Assembly (NCBI RefSeq): GCF_003287895.1
Contig: NZ_CP030280.1
Span: 2,796,501 to 2,860,500 of the forward strand
DNA from: Blautia argi
GTDB lineage: Bacteria; Bacillota; Clostridia; Lachnospirales; Lachnospiraceae
Reading direction: 5' to 3'
Length of the DNA stretch: 64,000 nucleotides
Numbering within the stretch: the stretch's first letter is position 1; each line of letters opens with the position of its first letter. The notes below the pieces were generated by a model that saw only the letters and a list, made by a program, of their open reading frames with translations, searched no databases and was not told the DNA's origin. A program made the translations under genes and the position numbers. Positions 53,399 through 61,174 of this stretch are shown in pieces.

Positions 53399-54964
53399 TC
53401 ACTCCAACAGACTTGCTATCTTGTTTTCCCGTTTGATTTTTTTCAAAAATCTCTCAATATCATATGGGACAATATCCAAATCTTCTTTAAATTTATACCA
53501 CTCTGCAATCTGTTTTGTATCTTCATGAATTATGGGTGCAACCAAAACAGAAAACGTCTTTTCCTGATTCTTCTTTTCTTCAACTAAATGTCTTCTTATC
53601 GGTATAATCTCATTATGTACCTGTTCCTGTCTGCCGCACATTAAGGTAACTTCTATCAAGCTCTGATATTCTTTATCCGAACACACGATATCTGCTTTTC
53701 CCCCTGATGCTGTATTCGTCGGCAATCCTTCATCGTCTACAGTATAATTGGGCATTACATCTAAATTTTCAAAATTCTGTACCATGGCAATGCTAGTTAA
53801 AAACTCTAATCGCACAGGTCCTGGCAATAATTTTAACATATAGTCTGTACTTGCTGTTTTATTGCATACTTTGCACAACTCTAAATATATTTCCTCTTTT
53901 GAATATTCTGCCGCAAATTTTTTTAAAGTTGCTTTCCTCAAGTCTGTTGTATCTGCCGGAACCGCACTTTTCATTTTTATTATAGCAGCATCCACTTCTC
54001 CAATATATTCAAAATATTCCTCCTTTGTTTCAAAGGCTCTATATTCCGAATATTTGTTCAAAATATAATCAATTTTATCAATTTCCCAGGCATTATAGTC
54101 TATAAAACGACCATGACCTCTTAAGGATATGATGCCAGTCGTGCGCATTTTACGAATATACTCGTCTACTGCTTCCCCACATATTTGTGAAAGTTTAAAT
54201 CTATTACGCTGTTTATCAGATGCCCCCAATAGCTCCAGACAAATTTCATACATATATTCATCGCTATATGAATAACCAACCGTATTTCTAATTTCCTTTA
54301 TTTTCTCATACAAAGATCGGGCATTATTATCCGGCCAACATATAAACAGGCTTAATTCTTGCCGAAAAACTCCTGCACCGTTTTCCTCTGCATCTTCCTT
54401 CAACAACCTTAATACTTGTAGCAACAGAATGAGCGGAACATTTGAATTTGCATTTTTTCTATATGGATTATTACTTTGATATTTCATCATTGAGTTAAGA
54501 AATACCATCTGTATCTTTTCTTCATTGGGCTCTTTTCCATTTATTGCATCAATCAACATATGGCCTGTTGTTGAAATTCTGATCGGTTCTCCCATAGCAT
54601 ATTTAACAAATCCAAATTCCATCGGCAATTTAAAGATTGTATCAAATCTGGAATCCCAGCCATATTCAAACCCAGCCTCTTTATGCCTTTGGGGACTTCT
54701 TTCAATTATAAAATCGATTTGAGCATCTGAATATTTTTCATCATCACTCTTTAAAATACAAGCCAAATCTGGAGTTCTTCTAACTATCACTGGGGTATAT
54801 AACTTCTGTTTAATTGCATTATATATCACTTTCATAATTATATCATGCGTTAAGACCTGATTTTCATACGGTAACAAACAATTCAAGAATCTTACAATTC
54901 TATTGGGATTTCTCATAGTTGTCGAAAATGACAATGGTTTGCTCTCAGCTTTTCTGCTACGCAT
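53399..54964 (-). CDS. AlwI-family type II restriction endonuclease
   Basis: 521 residues from the ATG overlapping the methyltransferase stop; a TTG at 54976 is an alternative, since GGAGG is awkwardly spaced for both. The C-terminal nuclease core matches AlwI enzymes: NYTVDDEGLPTNTASGGKADIV, then SLIEVTLMCGRQEQ and EIIPIRRHLVE, giving the catalytic Asp (about 428) and Glu (about 435). The N-terminal part has RSPQRHKEAGFEYG and PMEFGFVKYAMGEPI. AlwI itself cuts GGATC at a distance. The operon has two adenine methyltransferases, as an asymmetric site requires. The actual site here is unknown. Confidence 0.85.
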   Translation of the reverse strand: MRSRKAESKPLSFSTTMRNPNRIVRFLNCLLPYENQVLTHDIIMKVIYNAIKQKLYTPVIVRRTPDLACILKSDDEKYSDAQIDFIIERSPQRHKEAGFEYGWDSRFDTIFKLPMEFGFVKYAMGEPIRISTTGHMLIDAINGKEPNEEKIQMVFLNSMMKYQSNNPYRKNANSNVPLILLLQVLRLLKEDAEENGAGVFRQELSLFICWPDNNARSLYEKIKEIRNTVGYSYSDEYMYEICLELLGASDKQRNRFKLSQICGEAVDEYIRKMRTTGIISLRGHGRFIDYNAWEIDKIDYILNKYSEYRAFETKEEYFEYIGEVDAAIIKMKSAVPADTTDLRKATLKKFAAEYSKEEIYLELCKVCNKTASTDYMLKLLPGPVRLEFLTSIAMVQNFENLDVMPNYTVDDEGLPTNTASGGKADIVCSDKEYQSLIEVTLMCGRQEQVHNEIIPIRRHLVEEKKNQEKTFSVLVAPIIHEDTKQIAEWYKFKEDLDIVPYDIERFLKKIKRENKIASLLE

Positions 54965-55868
54965 AATTTGTGACAAACACCTCCTGTGAATCGGCTTTTA
55001 TCGTATTATCATTAAAACTAATATAATTACTCTTTATGTCATATGCAAAATATTTTTTCGACCACTCTAAAAATCTTTGATTTACCTTCCCTTTATGAGT
55101 AATCAAGTTTGTTATTCCAAATCTAATCCCTTTATCATTTAGAGCATCTAAATATTCGCATAACTCATCTTCTTTTTTTTCATTCCACAGTTTATTATAT
55201 TCACTCATGGAAATCAAATAGGGTGGATCCAAAAACACATATGAACTCTTCCCAAACTCAATCTTTTCCAAAAAGGATATATAATCCATATTAAAAAATT
55301 CAATTTTATGTTTCCCGATGAACTCCAGGTAATTATTTAACGCTTGGTATACATTGTTATTAAAATCCACATTCCCCACAGGTAGATTAAAATCACCCTT
55401 TCTATTAAAACGAATCATATGATTAAATCCATATATCAGTAGTAGATATAATCTGAGAAAATCATCTTTTTCCGCATTAAAATCTCTTCTCATACGAATA
55501 TATGCTTCTTTATTGTATTTTGAATAATAAGTTTTCACGTATTTCTTTTTCATTTCTTCTGGCACATAAATTCCACGATACGAACAAGATAAGCCATAAA
55601 AATCTATTATATCAAATAATTTTCCAAATAATTCCTCTGATTTACCAGTATAACTTCCTATTTGCTGATGCAGCTCTACAACATAGGAATCCACATCATT
55701 TAACATGTATGTATTTCCTTTGGAATTTAAAAAAGAACTGCCACCGCCCACAAATGGTTCTATATACTGTTCTATGTTCTTTGGCATTAATTCTTTGAGC
55801 TGCGGCATAAGCTTATATTTATCTCCCACATAGAAAAACGGAGACCTTATTATTTTTTTATTTTCCAT
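54957..55868 (-). CDS. Dam-type D12 class adenine-N6 DNA methyltransferase
   Basis: 303 residues. The N-terminal FFYVGDKYKL and SAM motif IEPFVGGGSSFLNS (about 35-48), the LNDVDSYVVELHQ box, and the catalytic motif VFLDPPYLIS (about 214-223) are the Dam/DpnIIA layout. It should methylate adenine in one strand of the site cut by the AlwI-type enzyme. It overlaps the upstream methyltransferase by 11 bp and the endonuclease frame by 8 bp or more, a tightly coupled operon. Confidence 0.93.
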   Translation of the reverse strand: MENKKIIRSPFFYVGDKYKLMPQLKELMPKNIEQYIEPFVGGGSSFLNSKGNTYMLNDVDSYVVELHQQIGSYTGKSEELFGKLFDIIDFYGLSCSYRGIYVPEEMKKKYVKTYYSKYNKEAYIRMRRDFNAEKDDFLRLYLLLIYGFNHMIRFNRKGDFNLPVGNVDFNNNVYQALNNYLEFIGKHKIEFFNMDYISFLEKIEFGKSSYVFLDPPYLISMSEYNKLWNEKKEDELCEYLDALNDKGIRFGITNLITHKGKVNQRFLEWSKKYFAYDIKSNYISFNDNTIKADSQEVFVTNYA

Positions 55869-56874
55869 CGCCTGTACCTACTTTCGTTATAAAAACAAAT
55901 TCTTTATGATCACTAAATTCTGTCTTCCCAGCATTAAAACATTGATGTGACTTTTCATAAACAGTCGTCTGTCCCTTTAATGATAAAATATCTTTTATTT
56001 CTTCCAATGTAATTTTATTTTTCGAAGAACTGCTTTTTGAATTATAAGTGTTGTTATATGTAACAACGATATATTTCACATCAATATTTTTGATTAAATC
56101 AGCAAAAACCTCAGGAGCATTACTTCTGCAATAGTCACTCATATTTTCTGCTTGTGGCTTCAGCGCAACTCCTTCTAATCGAGGCTTTTTCCACTGAACA
56201 ACATTTTCTAAAACATGATAAAATCTGCTATATTGTCGACTGTTATATGGAGGATCAATAAACGCAATGTCTGCTTTTATCTTTCGTACTAATTTATTTG
56301 CATCCATTCTATAAATAACAAATTTATCAGATGTTTTCTCTGCATTAATTAACTCATAAATGAATTTATCTTGAATATTATCTCTTTTTCTATATGCGTC
56401 ATAATGCCCTACCGTATTTGCAATTTTATCCATTGAATACAATAAAGAGGCTAAAAGGATACAATATTCTCTATCTGTTAATCCTTCTTTTAATCTTTTA
56501 ATTTCTTCTCTGATCTCGCCTATTAATTTTGCGTCATTATATGAAAAGTATTTCCCTCCAAAATTTTCCGAAAAATAATTATCCTTTAATTTACTAGGAT
56601 TTATTGTTTGAAACTGTTTTTTATATTTTTCAATTACCTCTATATTGTACTCTCCGCTCCCCAAAAAAGCCTTATATATTATTTCATTCGAGAACAAAAA
56701 ATCATTCATGATAACTTTCTTGTAATATTTGCTCATATGGACACTCACAATTCCTGTGCCTGCAAACACATCAAAAAAACTCTCTCCGTCACAATTATTT
56801 AATATCAATTCTTCTATCCAATCAAGTAGCTTATATTTACTTCCTGTATATCTTCTATTATTAATGTCATACAT
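55858..56874 (-). CDS. D12-type adenine-N6 DNA methyltransferase
   Basis: 339 residues from the ATG at 56874 (a TTG two codons earlier is also open); GAGG lies upstream. SAM motif FFDVFAGTGIVSVHM (about 35-49) and the catalytic IAFIDPPYNSRQYSRFYHV (about 205) are present, the latter an extended DPPYNxRQY form seen in methyltransferases for asymmetric sites. It is the first gene of the restriction-modification operon, which lets methylation precede cleavage when the operon enters a new cell. Confidence 0.93.
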   Translation of the reverse strand: MYDINNRRYTGSKYKLLDWIEELILNNCDGESFFDVFAGTGIVSVHMSKYYKKVIMNDFLFSNEIIYKAFLGSGEYNIEVIEKYKKQFQTINPSKLKDNYFSENFGGKYFSYNDAKLIGEIREEIKRLKEGLTDREYCILLASLLYSMDKIANTVGHYDAYRKRDNIQDKFIYELINAEKTSDKFVIYRMDANKLVRKIKADIAFIDPPYNSRQYSRFYHVLENVVQWKKPRLEGVALKPQAENMSDYCRSNAPEVFADLIKNIDVKYIVVTYNNTYNSKSSSSKNKITLEEIKDILSLKGQTTVYEKSHQCFNAGKTEFSDHKEFVFITKVGTGDGK

Positions 56875-56942
56875 GTGCAACAGCCTCTTCCTTTACTTTT
56901 TAATTGTGCCTTCGATTGTTTTCTCTTAACTTATATGGTATA

Positions 56943-57057
56943 TTATATTCATTTATTTAAGGAATTGCAAGCTTTTTCAGAACATTTGTTCTTCAAGGAG
57001 TCCAAAGCAGAAAAACTCCAAATTCATCTAAAGAAAATGAAAGATACCATTTCTTGA
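56943..57057 (+). other. Possible C-terminal gene remnant
   Basis: A plus-strand frame ends with LFKELQAFSEHLFFKESKAEK and about a dozen further residues before a stop at 57055-57057. The amphipathic, charged composition looks like a real protein end, but its upstream part runs into the methyltransferase start region. It may be the tail of a gene disrupted when the restriction operon or the IS66 element arrived. Confidence 0.25.
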
Positions 57058-57067
57058 TATATAATCA

Positions 57068-57075
57068 TATTTTTG
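57068..57075. repeat. IS66 target-site duplication, left copy
   Basis: TATTTTTG, identical to 59800-59807 on the other side of the element. An 8-bp duplication is the IS66 norm. Confidence 0.9.
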
Positions 57076-57106
57076 GTAAGCGCTTAATTTTTAGGTATGA
57101 TAGAAA

Positions 57107-57140
57107 AAATCCCCGACTACTTTTCAGTAGCCGGAGCACC
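57107..57140 (-). terminator. Terminator inside the left end of IS66
   Basis: GACTAC and GTAGCC arms around TTTTCA form a stem at the end of tnpC; the minus strand then reads GGGGATTTTTTC. Confidence 0.65.
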
Positions 57141-58793
57141 TTGACAATTCACATATAATTGATTTGATTCGTTTACACGATGTTCGATTTCAGCTTTGAC
57201 AGTTTCGTTCCATGGAGCCAGAAGTTCTAATTCATCATCGCTCATCCTATCATTAGGCACTTTTTCCAGCAGATAAGCAAGATAGTGATAGACGTTTACT
57301 CCATTGGCTTTTGCCATTTCTACCATAGTGTACACAACAGCACTGGCCTGGGCTCCATTTGGTGTGTCACAGAACAACCAGTTTTTACGGCCTACTGTAA
57401 ATGGACGGATCGCATTTTCGCTGAGATTATTAGAAAAACTGCAACGGCCATCTTCCAGATAGGTGGACAGATAGGAGCGGCGGTTCTGAATGTAGGTGAC
57501 AGCTTTATCCATTCTGCTTCCACGGGCAGGGTTCTGCTGATCAAGCCACGACAAAAAGCCTTCTACTACCGGCTTTTCTTTTTCAAGACGCGCCTTTTTG
57601 ATAGCATCGAAGGAAGAATACTTTGATCTGATCACATCTTCCAGATGGAAGAGCTGGTTAATGTACAGCATTCCCTGTACGGATGGCTGGGCATAATCCA
57701 AAGCTTTTCCCTTGGGAATGGCATCTGCCAGATATCTTCTGATGTGTGCCCAGCAGGCTGTGCGTTTGGCATCTGGAACTTTATTGTACCCACTATAGCC
57801 ATCGCACATCAGATAACCCTTGAAGCCGTGAAGAAAATCTACAGCATTGTCTCCGGCTCGGGTTTCCGAATATTTATAGAGGATAATAGGTAGTCCTCCG
57901 TCTTCACCGCTGCGGAACAGCCACATATATGACTTTGTCTGAGCGCGGCGTTCCGGTTCATGCAGAACCTGAAGTGGCGTTTCATCTGCCATCGCGAATC
58001 CACGTTCCAGAAGTTTCCTGTGGAAGTATTCGTACATAGGAAGAAAAAACGCTTCGGAATTCCGGATCACCCAGTTTGCCATAGTAGCTCTGGTGAGCTC
58101 TACGCCATACTGTTTCCAGTCCTTTTCCTGACGGTAGTATGGGAGACCATTACAAAACTTCTGGTACATTACCCAGGCAACTGTTCCGGCAGAAGCCATT
58201 CCATAAAGCATATGGGCTCTGCCATCTTTTCCTTTTTTGATGACCGGAATATCCTGAAGTTTGCACTGCGGACACTCATAGTTCTTACTATAGTATTCAT
58301 ATACTTTCAGTTTTGCCGGTACAAAAACCAGCTCCCGGCGGACAAACTCTTCCCCGATTTCTTTCAGCGGGGTGCCACAGGCAGGGCAGAGTTTCTCTTC
58401 CTCAGAAAGTTCCAGATACTTTTTCTCAACAGGAACTCCCTTAAACCGTTCAGCATCTGTAGCTCTTGCTTTTCGTTTTTTTGCTGTTTTTTCCGGAAGA
58501 AGTGCTTCAAGATCCTCTGCTTTTGCAGCTTCTGGATCCTGTTCCAGTTCCGCTTCATTGAAAAAGTTTAACTAGCCTGGAATATCGATGGTTCTTTTTT
58601 CGCTGGAGGTGCCAAACAGTTTTTTACGGAGAAGGTCTATCTCTTCTTTCAGGTTATCCCGTTCCTGGGTAAGAGCCTCTTCCCGTTTATTGGCAGCATC
58701 GACAGTTGCCTGAAGTGTTTTTATCATCTTTTTGAGATCGTTTATCATGTCCTTCAGCTCACGGAGCTGGATATCTTTAGAACCGTCTGCCAC
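57117..58793 (-). pseudogene. tnpC: IS66 TnpC transposase with in-frame amber codon
   Basis: The frame is open apart from TAG at 58574-58572, where related proteins have Gln (IPG-stop-LNFFNEAE), a likely CAG to TAG change. The first 73 residues are the coiled-coil leader (LRELKDMINDLKKMIKTLQ, LRKKLFGTSSEK). Beyond the stop come the zinc-finger region (CPACGTPL, YECPQC), the DDE catalytic domain (MADETPLQVLHEPE, MCDGYSGY) and the C-terminal SNNLSENAIRPFTVGRKNW segment. Full length would be 558 residues. Without suppression or restart the transposase is inactive. Confidence 0.9.
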
Positions 58794-58926
58794 TGCTTTT
58801 TCCTCCTGTTTCTGATGTTTCCATTATACCAGAAAACAGGGACTTTTCCCAGCAAAACAGCGGATTTACCAGGACTTGAAAGTGCTGAAAATACAGCGAA
58901 AAATGCGAGTTTTATGTGCATCTTTT

Positions 58927-59265
58927 TCATGTTGACTTAATCGCTTTTGGCTGCTCAATATCAAGGCCGGACATCAGCCAGTCGAACTCCCGCCATGTAA
59001 GATTCCGGACTTCAGATTTATTCCTGGGCCACCGGTAAGATCCCTGGGCGGTCAGCCTTTTATAGATCATAACGATCCCGTCAGGTTCTTTTAAAATGGC
59101 TTTGATACGGTCGCATCTACGGCCGCAGAAAAGAAAAAGTGCATGGTCAATATCCATCGAAAACTGTTCCTGGATAATCGCACACAATCCATCAATGGAC
59201 TTGCGCATATCTGTTCTGCCGCAGACGATATAGATTGCATCAACACTTGAGATATCCGCTAACAT
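58927..59265 (-). CDS. tnpB: IS66 accessory protein TnpB
   Basis: 112 residues of the IS66 Orf2 family: AIYIVCGRTDMRKSIDGL, ALFLFCGRRCDRIKAILKEPDG and YKRLTAQGSYRWPR are the conserved boxes. It is needed with TnpA for IS66 transposition. Its start overlaps the end of tnpA by 7 bp, the usual coupling. Confidence 0.95.
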   Translation of the reverse strand: MLADISSVDAIYIVCGRTDMRKSIDGLCAIIQEQFSMDIDHALFLFCGRRCDRIKAILKEPDGIVMIYKRLTAQGSYRWPRNKSEVRNLTWREFDWLMSGLDIEQPKAIKST

Positions 59266-59675
59266 AATGACTCCTTCAGCGTATCCATAAGCATCTTCAG
59301 AAGTACCGGTTTGATCTCATTACTCATTCGTATAAGCAATCCGTCTGCTTCGATTTCAATCGTATGTGAATTGTCAAGGTGCATAGGACTGTTTCCATTA
59401 TCTGGAATCAGTCCTGCTGGAGAAGACTCCGGTTCTATAGCAATCTGGACTACATCCTGTTTATGGAACGTAAGGTCAAGAGTGCTGGCTTTTCCAACTG
59501 GATCCGGTATCTGACAGGCTTTTTTGCGGAGACGGGTAACTGCATTGTAAAAACAGCTGGGAGATATCCCGTGTTCATTACACCATGCAGCATCTGTCAG
59601 GCCGCTTTGTCTGCATTCGGTTACCAGTTCCATCCATTCATCCAAGGAACGTCCTGGAGCACGTTTATTACTCAT
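59259..59675 (-). CDS. tnpA: IS66 accessory protein TnpA
   Basis: 138 residues. An N-terminal helix-turn-helix region typical of IS66 Orf1 is visible (WMELVTECRQSGLTDAAWCNEHGISPSCFYN shortened to its core SGLTDAAWCNEHGIS). It is the first gene of the element, with AGGTTTC-type weak ribosome site. It probably binds the ends or regulates transposition. Confidence 0.92.
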   Translation of the reverse strand: MSNKRAPGRSLDEWMELVTECRQSGLTDAAWCNEHGISPSCFYNAVTRLRKKACQIPDPVGKASTLDLTFHKQDVVQIAIEPESSPAGLIPDNGNSPMHLDNSHTIEIEADGLLIRMSNEIKPVLLKMLMDTLKESLC

Positions 59676-59799
59676 AATGAAACCTCCAAATGTAGTAAAT
59701 TTCTATCTCCTATCAAGCGGAGTGTAGTAAAAATCTATTTACTATCATTATGAGTTTAAAAACGTAGACAGTAAAGCTGCCCAAGATTTAAGCGCTTAC

Positions 59800-60160
59800 T
59801 ATTTTTGGAATTTTTTCTTCTACATAGCTTCTAACACTGAACGTTTATATACAGTAATATCAATTAGAGCCAAGATAGAACCAACAGGCATAAAGAAACC
59901 TCGGAAGCCCTTGTAAAATGGGCATCCGAGGTTTTCTGTCCGTTATTCGAACTCGCAAAGTTCTATTTGCTTTGTAGTGTATTCCCGTTGTTCCAGTTCC
60001 AAAACAGTTCATTTTTGAACTGTTTTGTATGGATTCGCTATGTTTTCATCTAATTGTATTGTCATTTTATTGTCAGTAATATGCTATAGATTAAAATCAA
60101 CTAATAGTCTTAAATACTATAATATTCATAAAGCACTTCCATTCCCCTGCTAGCTGAAAT
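59800..60160. other. Intergenic region right of IS66
   Basis: It begins with the right target duplication TATTTTTG (59800-59807). Two hairpins are present: AAACCTCGG/CCGAGGTTT (about 59906-59935) with a T-rich end, and a perfect 12-bp stem CAAAACAGTTCA/TGAACTGTTTTG (60000-60027). No gene is supported; the hairpins may be terminators left from lost genes. Confidence 0.55.
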
Positions 60161-60310
60161 TTATTTACTATTCCTTATTAATGCAATGATTACGGCAATA
60201 ACTCCGACACATAGCCATATAATTCCCTTTACAGTATTTCCTGCCAAAAACCAAACTAAAGAAAAAAGCATCCATATAATTACCAAAATTATAATTCCTT
60301 TGTTACTCAT
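60161..60310 (-). CDS. Small membrane protein, two helices
   Basis: 49 residues from MSNKGIIILVIIWMLFSL, placed by GGAGGAGGAAG directly upstream. Two transmembrane helices (residues 4-22 and 27-44) with a short loop (AGNTVKG) and a basic end. No family recognised. It follows the DUF3784 gene by 29 bp and is probably its operon partner. Confidence 0.7.
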   Translation of the reverse strand: MSNKGIIILVIIWMLFSLVWFLAGNTVKGIIWLCVGVIAVIIALIRNSK

Positions 60311-60339
60311 ATACTTCCTCCTCCATAAATTCAAATTTG

Positions 60340-60672
60340 TCACCTTCTACATATTGTATTTCCCAAGACAATAATTATCACAACATCAGCTAAAATAATA
60401 CCCAATGCAATATACACAAAAAATGCCGGTAAAATATTTTCAAACACCCCCATAATTAATAGAAGAATTGCTATAACAGACATTCCAATTCCCATTGTTC
60501 TGCATAGCTTTTTTTCATTATATTTTGCCTTTTCTTCTTTTGAAGCTGTATTATATCCGGAAATTAACCAACTTCCATGTCCAGAAATCAAAACTATGGA
60601 AAGTACAGCAAATATTATAAATCCAACATATACTACCCAGTCTGGTCCAGTTGATAAGTCTGCCAGTTTCAT
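60340..60672 (-). CDS. DUF3784-type membrane protein
   Basis: 110 residues from MKLADLSTGP, with GGGAGG about 11 bp upstream. Three transmembrane helices (about 12-30, 60-80 and 83-104). The segment SWLISGYNTASKEEKAKYNEKKLCR after helix 1 is the DUF3784 signature, seen by its core GYNTASKEEKAKY. The function is unknown; such genes are common and often multiple in Clostridia. Confidence 0.82.
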   Translation of the reverse strand: MKLADLSTGPDWVVYVGFIIFAVLSIVLISGHGSWLISGYNTASKEEKAKYNEKKLCRTMGIGMSVIAILLLIMGVFENILPAFFVYIALGIILADVVIIIVLGNTICRR

Positions 60673-60785
60673 TTGTATAACACCTCCCACCAAATTTCGA
60701 TGTTGTTAAAGTCCACAAGTCGAAAATTCTGCATTACTCATCATCCTTAATCATATATAACAAATTATTATATTCTTGGTCCTAT

Positions 60786-60985
60786 GTCAAGATTTAGTAC
60801 AAGTTAAAATGAGGTTTTCCTCATCTTAACCTGCCAGCTGCAATTCATCTTGCTGAAGCCTACGATACAGCTCTTCATAATCGTTTGGTGACATATAATC
60901 ACAGTGACTATGAATTCGTTTCGTATTGTAGAATGCTTCCAAAATGCAGTTAAAGGATTTTTGCGCCCTAAAATACATACAGAAA
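60786..60985 (-). pseudogene. IS3-family transposase C-terminal remnant
   Basis: The frame ending at 60826 reads FNCILEAFYNTKRIHSHCDY then MSPNDYEELYRR, the C-terminal end of an IS3/IS150-type DDE transposase (YNTKRIHSHCDYMSPNDYE, core shown). The terminal sequence TGTCAAGATTTAGTACAAG (60785-60803) looks like the IS end. The rest of the element is gone. Confidence 0.75.
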
Positions 60986-60989
60986 CTAG

Positions 60990-61056
60990 AAAATACAAAT
61001 CTCCCGAAGAAGTTCAAGTATTAAAAATACTGATTTCTACGGGAGATTCATATTTT
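60990..61056. repeat. Long imperfect palindrome
   Basis: AAAATA-CA-AATCTCCCG at 60990-61006 is mirrored by CGGGAGATT-CA-TATTTT at 61040-61056, with inner pairing AGAA/TTCT and AAGTATT/AATACT. Total 67 bp. It may be a terminator, a cruciform site or the remnant of a small mobile element next to the IS3 tail. Confidence 0.6.
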
Positions 61057-61069
61057 AAGATTTAGAGCC

Positions 61070-61090
61070 TAAAAATCGGTATTAACCGAT
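61070..61090 (-). terminator. Terminator of the GH53/GH2 operon
   Basis: ATCGGT (61075-61080), loop ATTA, ACCGAT (61085-61090); on the minus strand the stem is followed by TTTTTAGG. Confidence 0.7.
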
Positions 61091-61174
61091 AGCCCCATGA
61101 TTTGAGAAGTTTTTCCTTCCTAGGACGCTTCAAGATTATCTTTATACAATAAACAATCTCATGAATATAGTTTA

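Larger units (their letters stand above)
57076..59799 (-). mobile_element. IS66 family insertion sequence, 2724 bp
   Basis: Terminal inverted repeats start GTAAGCGCTTAA at both ends (57076-57087 and the complement of 59788-59799), with imperfect pairing for about eight more bases. The element carries tnpA, tnpB and tnpC in the standard order on the minus strand and is flanked by 8-bp direct repeats. The intact boundaries indicate a fairly recent insertion. TnpC carries an amber codon. Confidence 0.93.

Noticed and set aside
57960..58571. Plus-strand frame of 203 codons within IS66
   Set aside because: Antisense to tnpC; no start signal, and the tnpC protein reads across it.
60838..61017. Two overlapping short minus-strand frames taken as possible small genes
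   Set aside because: One frame is plainly the C-terminus of an IS3-type transposase and the other is its out-of-frame shadow.
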